Source of the DNA: Planktothrix sp. PCC 11201
GTDB lineage: Bacteria > Cyanobacteriota > Cyanobacteriia > Cyanobacteriales > Microcoleaceae
Length of the DNA stretch: 38,136 nucleotides
Reading direction: 5' to 3'
NCBI RefSeq assembly: GCF_900009135.1
Contig: NZ_LT797701.1
Location: 222,705-260,840, forward strand
The notes under the pieces are model-generated. The model searched no databases. It was not told where the DNA came from and saw only the letters and a program-made list of their open reading frames with translations. Below are positions 7,107-15,506 of this stretch, in pieces (within the stretch, counting starts at the first letter, position 1; every line of letters starts with the position of its first letter). The translations under genes and the position numbers were made by a program.

Positions 7107-8108
7107 TCACTCCTCGTATTCGGGCATTTTTGTCTTCTCTGGAATATTAATTCGGGGCGGTTGATAGGGTTTGGGATTTTCGCCCTCATCCCAAGCATCG
7201 GAATCTACCTCATCTTCATATTCATAGTCTAATTCTCTGGCATAGAGCTTTTGTTCTTTACGGGGAGTGGGTTCAATTGGAACTAATTCCCGTTCTCGAT
7301 AGCGCTCATCCTCATCTCGTTCCACATCGCCCCAATTATCTTCTTCCTCATAGTCATTATAAATCGGTTGGGGTTGACGTAAAGGCTGAACTGGGGCGGG
7401 ATGTTCTTCCCAGGCGTCATTTTCATCCCAGGATTCTTCCTGGGCCACCGCCGGGGCGCGACCCGCCCGTTGTGGCGTGGTTTGGGGAAGTCCGGTTCCT
7501 AACTGGTTAGCAGGTTTAACCGTTGGGGGATAATACATTCCCTCCTCTTCTTTTTCCCAAGGTGCTTCTCCTAAACCCAAACGTTCTAACACACCGACGG
7601 ACAACTGTTGGAGTCGATCTTCTGATCCTTCAAAGACAATTAATCGATTTGGGCCACTGCTGACAACTTCCTCAATGGACAATTGATATGTGCTGATCAC
7701 TTGTTCAGGAATTTGAGGCAGACCAATGGAGGCGATAATTAAAGATTCTAACTTGCCATCCCGGGTATCAAATTTGAAGCCCCGTACCCGTCCCAGAGGT
7801 TCCCCGGTTTCGGTGATCACTTCACTGTTGATCAGGGTACTGTAGCTCTCTACATCCACGTCTTCTTCCAGGACGGTATCATCGTCCACCAAAATTACGT
7901 CCCCGATTTCGCGGACACTACTCAGGTACATAAATTTTGGCATTCCAGCGATCGCTAGAATATTATTACGGATTCCGATCGCCACAATTTCACGCTGATC
8001 TATGTCTACCCATAATTGGCTGACGATCCCAAGTCGTCTACCTCTGTCACGGGTGATAACTTGAGTGCCGAGAATTTCGGAGCGTTGGCGGATATGTTCA
8101 GATGTCAT
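7107..8108 (-). CDS. PRC-barrel domain protein with long acidic tail
   Basis: The 333-residue product has two PRC-barrel-like domains: residues about 8-80 (LGTQVITRDRGRRLGIVSQLWVD, then VAIGIRN) and about 90-165 (INSEVITETGEPLGRVRGFKFD, then LESLIIASIG). The last about 150 residues are disordered and rich in Asp, Glu, Pro and Gln, with EDEV and DAWDEG clusters. PRC barrels occur in RNA-processing (RimM) and photosynthetic reaction-centre proteins; cyanobacterial two-barrel members of this type have no settled function. Its stop codon lies at the edge of the IS element, so the original C-terminus may have been altered. Likely soluble. Confidence 0.8.
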   Translation of the reverse strand: MTSEHIRQRSEILGTQVITRDRGRRLGIVSQLWVDIDQREIVAIGIRNNILAIAGMPKFMYLSSVREIGDVILVDDDTVLEEDVDVESYSTLINSEVITETGEPLGRVRGFKFDTRDGKLESLIIASIGLPQIPEQVISTYQLSIEEVVSSGPNRLIVFEGSEDRLQQLSVGVLERLGLGEAPWEKEEEGMYYPPTVKPANQLGTGLPQTTPQRAGRAPAVAQEESWDENDAWEEHPAPVQPLRQPQPIYNDYEEEDNWGDVERDEDERYRERELVPIEPTPRKEQKLYARELDYEYEDEVDSDAWDEGENPKPYQPPRINIPEKTKMPEYEE

Positions 8109-8413
8109 GCTAATAGCGAATTTCAGTTTTAACTGTTAAATATACAGATTACTCTACAATTTCTAAGGGTTTGGATGCGGATTCCGTGCCATTAGTTTTT
8201 CGGGTTTGCTCTGCTGTAGGTCAAAACCTACCCTTAACCCATTATACCTGATAGCTGATCCGATAACAAAGATGATCTCGGTGGAATTTCTAAGATTTTA
8301 ATTATTTTTTAGATTATTCTAGCTTTACTAGAGGCAGGATTAAGACGCAGTTATCAATAGTATCAAACAGAAGCAGGAAATTAGTTTATGGCAAAAATCC
8401 GCAACTAAATCGA
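8109..8413. other. Intergenic, 305 bp, A/T-rich
   Basis: This is the leader of the PRC-barrel gene and the 3' flank of the DUF4112 gene. A 6-bp hairpin GTAGGT/ACCTAC with loop CAAA lies at 8216-8231. No gene or clear promoter boxes were recognised. Confidence 0.5.
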
Positions 8414-8914
8414 TTAAAACATAGCACTTAATCTCTGAAAAATAAATGCTAAAACGGCAATACCGATTAGAGAAATTAATATAATTAATAATAACAATCC
8501 CCCTAATAATAAAATAATAAACCAAGGATCGGCTTTTTCCCCCACTTCAGGGGAATTAACGTAATCTTCTAAAAGTTCAACGTTTTTAACATTGGCTTTC
8601 CAAGCAACATCAAAAATATCTCCAAATACAGGAACAGTTCCGGTAATAGTTTCTAGGGCAATATTGGATACCATTGTAACTAAAGTTTCCTGGGGTAAAC
8701 CCAACTTAAACGCCTCAAATACAATATAAATCGATAACACTCCTCCTAATATATCGCCACCCCCGGGAATTAATCCCAAAATTGGATCAATTCCCAACCC
8801 AATAGATGTACCAGGAACCCGAATCGCATTATCTAAAAGAGTGCTCAGACGTCGCATTCTGCGGACAATAATAACTCTTTCAAGATCAGAATTTGAGGGT
8901 TTTATAGATTTCAT
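8414..8914 (-). CDS. DUF4112 membrane protein
   Basis: The product is about 166 residues from ATG 8914; AAGG lies 9 bases before it, and the longer reading from 8992 has no support. The N-terminal half matches DUF4112: RMRRLSTLLDNAIRVPGT, GIDPILGLIPGGGDILGG, FGDIFDVAWKANVKN. A Gly/Pro-rich hydrophobic segment and a C-terminal stretch (WFIILLLGGLLLLIILISL) make it an integral membrane protein. Function is unknown. It lies about 110 bp downstream of dnaK on the same strand, with a palindromic repeat between. Confidence 0.85.
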   Translation of the reverse strand: MKSIKPSNSDLERVIIVRRMRRLSTLLDNAIRVPGTSIGLGIDPILGLIPGGGDILGGVLSIYIVFEAFKLGLPQETLVTMVSNIALETITGTVPVFGDIFDVAWKANVKNVELLEDYVNSPEVGEKADPWFIILLLGGLLLLIILISLIGIAVLAFIFQRLSAMF

Positions 8915-8973
8915 TTTGTTTGCCTTTAATAATAAAAATTCCCCCCTACTTAAACTCAAGGAGGGAGGAATAA

Positions 8974-9016
8974 TTGTGCTGAAGCACAACAACTAGGATG
9001 GTGCCGCATCACAACA
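8974..9016. repeat. GTTGTTGTGC-type palindromic repeat
   Basis: TTGTGCT/AGCACAA (8974-8980 and 8983-8989) makes a 7-bp stem with a 2-nt loop, followed by AACAAC and a second ATCACAACAAC. Relatives lie at 16974-17039 and, as a fragment, near 21192-21205. It sits at the 3' end of dnaK and could act as a terminator or transcript stabiliser. Confidence 0.6.
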
Positions 9017-9022
9017 ACGAAA

Positions 9023-10930
9023 TTATTTAGATTCGGTGAAGTCAGCATCAATCACATCATCACCGCCACCTGGAGGTGTGGAACCGCCAGCACTAGGGCC
9101 ACCGTCTTCAGGTGGAACACCGCCCCCTCCTTGCTGATAGAGATTAGAACCCACCGCAAATAGGGCTTGTTGTAAATCCGTGGTTAGGGTTTTAATCTTG
9201 TCATCATCATCCTGGGCGATCGCTTCCCGCAGTTCCTTCACCATCCCTTCAATCTTGGTTTTGTCAGCTTCGGGAACCTTATCACCCAACTCTTGAAGCT
9301 GTTTTTCTGCCTGATAGGAAAGGGTATCGGCTTGGTTTTTGCGTTCAATGCGTTCCCGACGTTCTTTGTCCGTGGCGGCATTTTGTTCGGCTTCCCGTAC
9401 CATCCGTTGTACTTCATCATCGGGGAGGGTAGACGCGCCTGTGATACTGATGGACTGTTCTTTTCCAGTCCCCTTATCCTTGGCGGTCACGTTCAAAATC
9501 CCGTTGGCGTCGATATCAAAAATCACTTCAATTTGAGGAACACCCCGGGGCGAGGGGGGAATACCATCGAGGCGGAAAGTTCCCAAACTCTTGTTATCGT
9601 TCGACATTTCCCGTTCTCCTTGGAGAACATGGATTTCTACGTTAGTTTGACCATCCACCGCCGTTGAGAATACCTCCGATTTCTTAGTAGGAATAGTCGT
9701 GTTACGCGGAATAATTTTAGTCATCACCCCACCCAGGGTTTCCACACCCAAGGACAGCGGCGTCACGTCTAACAGCAGAATGTCTTTGACTTCACCCGAT
9801 AATACCCCAGCTTGAATCGCAGCGCCTAAAGCCACCACTTCATCGGGGTTAACGGTTTGGTTGGGTTCTTTACCCAGGGCGTCCCGAACTAATTTTTGAA
9901 TCGCGGGAATACGGGTAGAACCGCCCACCAACACCACTTCATCAATATCAGACTTTTTGAGTTTAGAATCAGTGATGGCTTTTTCTACGGGCGTCAAACA
10001 ACGGTCAATTAAATCAGAACATAACTGTTCAAATTTTGCCCGGGTTAAGGTGATGTCCAGATGTTTCGGGCCATCTTGGGTTGCCGTAATAAAAGGCAGG
10101 TTAATCTCAGTTTGGGTAACGCTAGATAGTTCCTGTTTCGCTTTTTCCGAAGCTTCAGTTAACCGTTGCAGGGCTTGTTTATCTTTGCGCAGGTCAACTC
10201 CTTCATTTTTCTGGAATTCTTCCGCCAGGTAGTCAACGATTTTCTTATCAAAATCATCTCCTCCCAGGTGAGTATCTCCAGAAGTTGATAATACTTCAAA
10301 TACCCCATCCCCGACTTCTAAAATTGAGACATCAAAGGTACCGCCCCCTAGGTCAAAAACTAAAATAGTTTCGTTACTTTTTTGTTCCAAACCATAGGCC
10401 AAGGAAGCCGCGGTAGGTTCGTTAATAATCCGTTTAACTTCAATTCCCGCAATTCTACCCGCGTCTTTAGTCGCTTGACGTTGGGAGTCGTTAAAATAAG
10501 CAGGAACGGTAATAACAGCTTCTTTAACGGTTTCGCCTAAATATTTACTGGCATCATCAACCAGTTTTCTCAACACTTTGGCAGATATTTCTTCCGGGGC
10601 AAATTGTTTATTGCGGGCGGGGGAATCTAATTTAACATTACCACTGCTATCGCGCAGGACTTTATAAGAAACTTCTTTAGATTCGTTGTTAACTTCTTCT
10701 GATTTACGTCCGATAAACCGTTTGACCGAATAAAAGGTATTTTCGGGGTTCATCACCGACTGACGTTTGGCAATTTGACCTACCAGTTCGTCACCATTTT
10801 TAGCAAAAGCTACCACTGAAGGTGTGGTGCGTAACCCTTCGGCGTTAGCGATAACGGTGGGTTTTCCCCCTTCCATCACGGCGACGCAAGAGTTAGTGGT
10901 TCCTAAGTCAATGCCTACTACTTTTCCCAT
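9023..10930 (-). CDS. dnaK: Molecular chaperone DnaK (Hsp70), DnaK2-like
   Basis: The 635-residue product is of full Hsp70 length. ATPase domain: [15 protein letters not shown] at the N-terminus, then [43 protein letters not shown] and the adenosine motif [14 protein letters not shown]. The linker [16 protein letters not shown] leads into the substrate-binding domain and lid. The tail is Gly/Pro-rich and ends [11 protein letters not shown], the EEVD-like acidic end of bacterial DnaK. It refolds client proteins with DnaJ and GrpE. Cyanobacteria have several DnaKs; the length and tail fit the essential, stress-induced DnaK2, but this is inference. GGAGA lies about 14 bases before the ATG. No CIRCE box was found upstream. 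Confidence 0.96.
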   Translation of the reverse strand: MGKVVGIDLGTTNSCVAVMEGGKPTVIANAEGLRTTPSVVAFAKNGDELVGQIAKRQSVMNPENTFYSVKRFIGRKSEEVNNESKEVSYKVLRDSSGNVKLDSPARNKQFAPEEISAKVLRKLVDDASKYLGETVKEAVITVPAYFNDSQRQATKDAGRIAGIEVKRIINEPTAASLAYGLEQKSNETILVFDLGGGTFDVSILEVGDGVFEVLSTSGDTHLGGDDFDKKIVDYLAEEFQKNEGVDLRKDKQALQRLTEASEKAKQELSSVTQTEINLPFITATQDGPKHLDITLTRAKFEQLCSDLIDRCLTPVEKAITDSKLKKSDIDEVVLVGGSTRIPAIQKLVRDALGKEPNQTVNPDEVVALGAAIQAGVLSGEVKDILLLDVTPLSLGVETLGGVMTKIIPRNTTIPTKKSEVFSTAVDGQTNVEIHVLQGEREMSNDNKSLGTFRLDGIPPSPRGVPQIEVIFDIDANGILNVTAKDKGTGKEQSISITGASTLPDDEVQRMVREAEQNAATDKERRERIERKNQADTLSYQAEKQLQELGDKVPEADKTKIEGMVKELREAIAQDDDDKIKTLTTDLQQALFAVGSNLYQQGGGGVPPEDGGPSAGGSTPPGGGDDVIDADFTESK

Positions 10931-11390
10931 ATTCTTTAATTGTTCTCCAATTTACTACAAAAAAGTTAGATTCTGTTTGAGGTTAGTCGTTTTAATTCGA
11001 CTTCTGGACTCGGCGAGTCCAATTTCCATACAGTTTTTAAGATACGATTGCTTATCTCTATACTGGGGGCGGTTTGTCCATTCCTTGAAGGTGTGTTTAC
11101 CGAACCTATTTGGACGGTTTGACTTCAACTTTGGACGGCTGCCCTTTGTGGTTCACATCTACTACTGTAGGGAGTGCGATCGGTTTTGGTATTGTGGCTA
11201 ACCGTATATTTTAGGTTGTAGTTTCCGACGAATTGTAGTAAGCCCTTTAGGGCTGAGTCCTAAAGGACTCACTACGAGGGGAAAAAGCGATCGCTAAAAT
11301 CTCAATAAAATAATAGTTGATAATCTTAGAATTCAGTTGTGATAATATTGAATTAATTGCATCGTCCCATCCTCACCCCAGTCCTTAACC
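10931..11390. promoter_or_regulatory. Divergent region between dnaK and the kinase-FGE gene
   Basis: The 460 bp hold the dnaK leader, including a hairpin TGGACTC/GAGTCCA (11005-11021), the palindromic repeat at 11235-11275, one HIP1 site and an A/T-rich stretch before the kinase start. No CIRCE (TTAGCACTC-N9-GAGTGCTAA) was seen. Promoters for both genes must lie here but were not placed. Confidence 0.45.
11235..11275. repeat. GTAGTAAG-type double palindrome
   Basis: Outer GTAGT/ACTAC encloses two palindromes side by side, AGCCCTTTAGGGCT (11241-11254) and GAGTCCTAAAGGACTC (11255-11270). Same family as 13849-13891, 13905-13938 and 28075-28094. Confidence 0.7.
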
Positions 11391-13187
11391 ATGAGTCAAT
11401 GTCTTAATCCTGATTGCCTCCAACTCAACTCTAAAACTACAATTTTTTGTCAAAAATGCGGTTCTAAATTACTATTAAGGGAACGATATCGAGCTTTAAA
11501 AATATTAGGACAAGGGGGGTTTGGTCGAACGTTTCTAGCGGTGGATGAAGATAAACCGTCTCAACCCTATTGTGTAATTAAACAATTTTTACCCCAAGCT
11601 CAAGGCACGAATAATCAAGAAAAAGCCGGAGAACTTTTTAAACAAGAAGCCGTACAATTAGAACATTTAGGCAAACATTCCCAAATTCCTGAATTATTCG
11701 CCTATTTAATCCAAGATAACCGTCAATATCTAGTTCAAGAATATGTTGAAGGACAAAATTTATTACAAGAATTAGATCAAAATGGGGCATTTTCAGAAGC
11801 TAAAATTGTTAATTTGTTAGGAGATTTATTGCCTGTTTTAGCATTTATTCATCAAAAACAGGTAATTCATCGAGATATTAAACCGGAAAATATTATTAGA
11901 AGAAAAAGCGATAATAAATTATTTTTAGTGGATTTTGGAACAGCTAAAGTAGCCACCCACACGGCGTTAGCGGGTATAGCAACTCAGCTTGGTTCACCCG
12001 GATATTTCGCACCAGAACAATGGGCAAGAAAACCGATCTTTGCTAGTGATTTATATAGTTTAGGGGTAACTTGTATTCATTTATTAACGAATATTGATGA
12101 CCCTGGGTGTTTATTTGATTTTGGTAAAGATGATTGGGTGTGGCGAAATTATTTAACGGTTAAAATCAATAATACTTTGGGTCAAGTCTTAGATAAACTT
12201 TTACAAAAGGGAACTGAAAAACGTTTTCAAACGGCTCAAGAAGTCTTAGAAGCATTACAATTAACCGTTAAATCGGCCCCCGCCTCCAATCCCTTCAAAT
12301 TACCAGGATTACAACAATTAACCATTAAACCGACACCCTCTTTAAAAACCGTTAGTTTTGAAACCGTAACCGTCAACTCCACCGGAAAAATTACCAACCG
12401 TAGGCAAGCCCAAGCCCAAGTGTTAACTGAAAATATCAATGGGATAATATTAGATTTAGCAGTAATTCCCGCCGGAACTTTCCGCATGGGTTCCCCTAGC
12501 AGTGAACTATCACGATCAGACAATGAAGGGCCACAACGTACTGTTAATATAAACTCTTTTTTGATCGGTCAATATGCCGTGACTCAAGCCCAATGGCGGG
12601 CGGTAGCTGGTTTACCCAAACGTCAGATTGATCTCAAGCCCGACCCCTCCAGTTTTAAAGGAGATAACTTACCTGTTGAGAGTGTAACTTGGTTTGAAGC
12701 CGTAGAATTTTGCGATCGCCTCTCTCAATTTACCGGACGTACCCATCGTTTACCCAGTGAGGCAGAATGGGAATATGCCTGTCGCGCTGCAACCACCACC
12801 CCCTTCTATTTCGGTGAAACCATCACCCCCGATTTAGTCAACTATGACGGCAACTATACCTACGGCTCCGGGCCTAAAGGGATTTATCGGAAAAAGACAA
12901 CGGTTGTCGGCAGTTTTCCCCCTAACGCTTTTGGATTATACGATATGCACGGCAATCTTTGGGAATGGTGCGCCGACCCTTGGCATGAAAATTATAATAG
13001 TGCGCCCACGGATGGCAGTGTTTGGGAGTTTGGGGGAAATACGCAATACCGGGTGATTCGCGGAGGTTCGTGGGTCAACAATCCCAGGAATTGCCGCAGT
13101 GCCAATCGTGGCAGGGACGTGCCGGACAGTCGGAACAGCAACTACGGATTTCGTGTTGTTTCCCTCCCGCCTGCGTGGACTCCTTAG
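11391..13187 (+). CDS. Ser/Thr protein kinase fused to FGE/SUMF1 domain; candidate DGR target
   Basis: The 598-residue product has three parts. Residues 4-23 carry four Cys that look like a small zinc ribbon. Residues 33-290 are a Hanks-type kinase: GQGGFG loop (40-45), VIK Lys64, HRDIKPEN (Asp162), DFG (181-183), APE (207-209). Residues 350-592 are an FGE-sulfatase/SUMF1 fold (FRMGSP, YAVTQAQW, RLPSEAEWEYACRAA, GNLWEWCAD, RGGSW, GFRVV). In bacteria this C-type-lectin-like fold often serves as a binding domain rather than a formylglycine enzyme. The last 48 codons match the layout of DGR variable regions. The protein lacks a membrane segment, so it is probably cytosolic. It stands alone; a 151-bp repeat array follows. 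Confidence 0.9.
   Translation: MSQCLNPDCLQLNSKTTIFCQKCGSKLLLRERYRALKILGQGGFGRTFLAVDEDKPSQPYCVIKQFLPQAQGTNNQEKAGELFKQEAVQLEHLGKHSQIPELFAYLIQDNRQYLVQEYVEGQNLLQELDQNGAFSEAKIVNLLGDLLPVLAFIHQKQVIHRDIKPENIIRRKSDNKLFLVDFGTAKVATHTALAGIATQLGSPGYFAPEQWARKPIFASDLYSLGVTCIHLLTNIDDPGCLFDFGKDDWVWRNYLTVKINNTLGQVLDKLLQKGTEKRFQTAQEVLEALQLTVKSAPASNPFKLPGLQQLTIKPTPSLKTVSFETVTVNSTGKITNRRQAQAQVLTENINGIILDLAVIPAGTFRMGSPSSELSRSDNEGPQRTVNINSFLIGQYAVTQAQWRAVAGLPKRQIDLKPDPSSFKGDNLPVESVTWFEAVEFCDRLSQFTGRTHRLPSEAEWEYACRAATTTPFYFGETITPDLVNYDGNYTYGSGPKGIYRKKTTVVGSFPPNAFGLYDMHGNLWEWCADPWHENYNSAPTDGSVWEFGGNTQYRVIRGGSWVNNPRNCRSANRGRDVPDSRNSNYGFRVVSLPPAWTP
13041..13184 (+). other. Candidate DGR variable region (VR)
   Basis: Residues about 551-598 run RVIRGGSWVNNPRNCRS, then ANRGRDVPDSRNSNYG, then FRVVSLPPAWTP. 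In DGR targets of the FGE type, the template carries runs of AAC/AAT (Asn) codons here. In this gene Asn positions remain at 13077, 13080, 13089, 13104, 13134 and 13140, while intervening sites are GTC (13074), GGC (13110), GAC (13116), AGT (13128), AGC (13137) and TAC (13143). Each can come from AAC or AAT by changing only adenines. The C-terminal GC-rich stretch after FRVV could be the initiation-of-mutagenic-homing site. No template or reverse transcriptase is in the window, so the call is indirect. Confidence 0.55.
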
Positions 13188-13261
13188 CCCTTTACCCTTT
13201 AGCCCTTTAGCCCTTTACCCTTCTTTCTTCTTTTCCCTTCTTTCTTTTTTTTTTTTTTTTT
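13186..13261 (+). repeat. Low-complexity CCCTTTA repeats and poly-T tract
   Basis: AGCCCTTT/ACCCTTT heptamer-like units run from 13186 to about 13222, followed by C/T-rich sequence and an uninterrupted T tract of more than 15 bases. The T tract could aid termination of the kinase transcript. Confidence 0.7.
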
Positions 13262-13709
13262 GAATGTAAGGGCGGGTTCACCCGAATATTTGTTAATAAT
13301 AATTAACCTTTATAAACCCGCCGTCTTTCTCTTTCTGGGGTTGGGGCGGGTTTAGAAAGATTATTTGTGGGATTTGTTAGATTGTACAGAACCCGCCCCT
13401 ACTGGTTTTCTCGAATGTAGGGGCGGGTTCGCCAGAATATTTGTTAATAATAATTAACCTTTATAAACCCGCCGTCTTTCTCTTTCTGGGGTTGGGGCGG
13501 GTTTAGAAAGATTATTTGTGGGATTTGTTAGATTGTACAGAACCCGCCCCTACGGGTTTTCCCGAATGTAGGGGCGGGTTCACCCGAATATTTGTTAATA
13601 ATAATAAACCTAAATAAACCCGCCGTCTTTCTCTTTCTGGGGTTGGGGCGGGTTTAGAAAGATTATTTGTGGGATTTGTTAGATTTTGTTGAACCCGCCC
13701 CTACGGGTT
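13262..13709. repeat. Three tandem copies of a 151-bp palindromic repeat
   Basis: Units start at 13262, 13413 and 13564, a constant 151-bp period. Each begins with about GTAGGGGCGGGTTC and ends with its inverse GAACCCGCCCCTAC, and encloses a second inverted pair (AAACCCGCC and GGGCGGGTTT). Units 1 and 2 are nearly identical; unit 3 has a few changes in the A/T-rich part and near the right end, so duplication of 1 and 2 is recent. There is no ORF. A single unit has the structure of a MITE; tandem stacking is unusual for one. Confidence 0.85.
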
Positions 13710-13752
13710 TGATATATTTAATTCAATAATCAACCCCCTAATTTTTTATAGT

Positions 13753-13845
13753 TTAGCGTTTTTTTTCTAGTCTTTTAATGACATCTTTAATTTTCATTAT
13801 TTCTAAGGCTAATGATCCTCCTACAAAAATTATATCATTATGCCG
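13753..13845 (-). pseudogene. 3' gene fragment between repeats
   Basis: A frame ending at TAA 13753-13755 reads HNDIIFVGGSLALE and then IMKIKDVIKRLEKKR, which looks like a real C-terminal helix. It is cut off upstream by the palindromic repeat at 13849. It is too short to assign a family. It may be the tail of a gene lost by repeat insertion, or chance. Confidence 0.25.
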
Positions 13846-13848
13846 CTT

Positions 13849-13938
13849 GTAGTGAGGCGTTCACGCCTCAGAGTCCTAAAGGACTTACTACAATTTTTTC
13901 TGCTCGTTCACGCCTCAGAGTCCTAAAGGACTTACTAC
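13849..13938. repeat. GTAGT-type palindromic repeats, one full and one partial copy
   Basis: The full copy 13849-13891 has GTAGT/ACTAC ends, the palindrome GAGGCGTTCACGCCTC and AGTCCTAAAGGACT. The partial copy 13905-13938 lacks the left end. The last bases of the partial copy supply the thiO stop codon (TAG, 13937-13935). Confidence 0.75.
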
Positions 13939-15047
13939 ACTGATTTAGACTTGCTATATTGAAAGCGATCGCCTCTAAAATGATTTAATAACGGATCATA
14001 TTGTTGATTTAATACCCAATTAGAAATTAATTGAGCCGTAACCGGAGCCAATAGAATCCCATTGCGATAATGACCTGTTGCTAAAGTTAAGTTTTGCCAA
14101 CAACTAGGCCCTAATATTGGGAATAAATCAGGGGTTTCCGGTCGAAATCCCCACCAAAATTCTTCAATTTCAAACTCTTTTAAAACCGGATATAATCGAA
14201 TAGCTCCTGATAATAAATGTTCAATTCCATTCGGGGTTAAACCGGAGGTAAAACCCACCTGTTCTGATGTAGCTCCAATCACAATTAAACCATCTCGACG
14301 CGGTACAATATAAATATCTGAACCGAATAAAACCTGTTTCAAAGGTAAGGGTTTAATCGGGTCTGGAACCCGCACCGATAACATTTGTCCCTTTCTGGGA
14401 TAGACGGGAATTGATAACAATTGTCCCGACCAAGCACCCGCCGTTAAAATATAATTATCCGCCCTAAAATTACCTTGATTTGTCTGAATTTCTGTGATAA
14501 TTTGATTAGGAGAATTTACCAATTTTTCTACCGTAACTCCCTCAACTATTTTAACTCCTAATTCTTGAGCCGCCCTTTGCAATATGTTGATTAACCCCCG
14601 ACGGTTATCGACTTGACCATCCAGGGGAAACCACCAACCCCCGACAACATCATCCCCTAACCCGGGTTGTTGTTGTAAAATTGCTTCGGGCTCTAACCAA
14701 TGGTTGGGGGTGTCTGGAGTCGTTTCTAAACTGGTACAGTGGGGACGTTCATAAACCGGAGCTAAGATACCACAGGGCCAATATCCCGTATCTAACCCCG
14801 TGATTTCCTCCAGTTTGCGCGTCCAGTCATTGTAGAGGGCGCGACTGCGTAAACACAATTCTAGCATAGGGCCAGGGGGAAGTTGTTCGGCTTGGGGGGC
14901 TAACATTCCCGCCCCGACTAAACCCGCCGCTTCTTGGATGTCCCGACTCAAAACTGTTACCGTTGCTCCCCGCAATCTTAACTCAACTGCCAGGGATAAG
15001 CCAATCAAACCACCACCGATTAGAATAATTTCACTATGTTGTTGCAT
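13935..15047 (-). CDS. thiO: Glycine oxidase ThiO
   Basis: FAD-dependent amine oxidase that turns glycine into iminoacetate (dehydroglycine) for the thiazole half of thiamine, working with ThiG, ThiS and ThiF. The 370-residue product has the N-terminal dinucleotide-binding motif IILIGGGLIGLSLAVELRLRG, then the DAAO-fold segments VGAGMLAPQAE, GGWWFPLDGQVDNRR and the C-terminal FAD-contacting ATGHYRNGILLAPVTA. It is unfused; some cyanobacteria fuse ThiO to ThiG. The stop codon comes from a palindromic repeat, so the last residues (KSKSV) may not be original. It is transcribed away from the operon beginning at 15127 across a 79-bp divergent gap. No TPP riboswitch was seen. Confidence 0.9.
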   Translation of the reverse strand: MQQHSEIILIGGGLIGLSLAVELRLRGATVTVLSRDIQEAAGLVGAGMLAPQAEQLPPGPMLELCLRSRALYNDWTRKLEEITGLDTGYWPCGILAPVYERPHCTSLETTPDTPNHWLEPEAILQQQPGLGDDVVGGWWFPLDGQVDNRRGLINILQRAAQELGVKIVEGVTVEKLVNSPNQIITEIQTNQGNFRADNYILTAGAWSGQLLSIPVYPRKGQMLSVRVPDPIKPLPLKQVLFGSDIYIVPRRDGLIVIGATSEQVGFTSGLTPNGIEHLLSGAIRLYPVLKEFEIEEFWWGFRPETPDLFPILGPSCWQNLTLATGHYRNGILLAPVTAQLISNWVLNQQYDPLLNHFRGDRFQYSKSKSV

Positions 15048-15126
15048 AAAATTTAAAAGTTCATCTTAGGAATTGAATCTATTTTCTATTTTAAACTTTT
15101 AGGGTTGATTTTTATATAGGTTAACA

Positions 15127-15501
15127 ATGATTAAACGATTTTTTACAACTACAGTCTCCGCCCTATGTTATTCTTTGATTGATTATCGTTTTAAAGATTC
15201 TCCAATTCTCCAGTATTTCCCTAATAATTCAGTGGTTAATTTTGTCATCGAACAACAGAATCGAATGCCGGATTATCTGAAATTACCTTTATTGATTTTA
15301 ACATTAATTTTTGATATTTGGGGCTTGCTGCGTACAGGTTCATTTTTTCATTCTCAGTCGCCATCTATGCGTCAAATTCAAATTGCATCTTGGAAAAATT
15401 CCCCTTTTCAAATTTGCCGAGATTTGATGCGATTTTATGAAAGTCTAGTTGTATTATATTGGCAATCTGATTATATCAATTCCCTGAATTATATCTCATA
15501 A
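15127..15501 (+). CDS. Small protein preceding GMC oxidoreductase
   Basis: The 124-residue product has one hydrophobic segment (LPLLILTLIFDIWGLL, about 58-72) and a C-terminal helical part with ICRDLMRFYESLVVLYW. It lies 5 bp before the GMC oxidoreductase and resembles the small partner subunits (gluconate dehydrogenase subunit 3-like) found before some GMC enzymes; this is inferred from position and general pattern. It probably stabilises or anchors the flavoenzyme. AGG lies upstream of the ATG at 15127. Confidence 0.65.
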   Translation: MIKRFFTTTVSALCYSLIDYRFKDSPILQYFPNNSVVNFVIEQQNRMPDYLKLPLLILTLIFDIWGLLRTGSFFHSQSPSMRQIQIASWKNSPFQICRDLMRFYESLVVLYWQSDYINSLNYIS

Positions 15502-15506
15502 TTATT

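Noticed and set aside
9238-10232. Several frames opposite or within dnaK
   Set aside because: Shadow frames of a highly conserved gene, without start signals or domains.
10931-11390. CIRCE heat-shock operator before dnaK
   Set aside because: No TTAGCACTC-N9-GAGTGCTAA or close variant is present.
13262-13709. Possible CRISPR array (regular repeats)
   Set aside because: Units are 151 bp and nearly identical over their whole length; there are no unique spacers and no cas genes.
13188-13934. A DGR template repeat or reverse transcriptase downstream of the kinase-FGE gene
   Set aside because: I read both strands; there is no second copy of the RGGSW-to-GFRVV region and no RT frame. The 75 bp after the gene and the repeats contain no coding sequence of that type.
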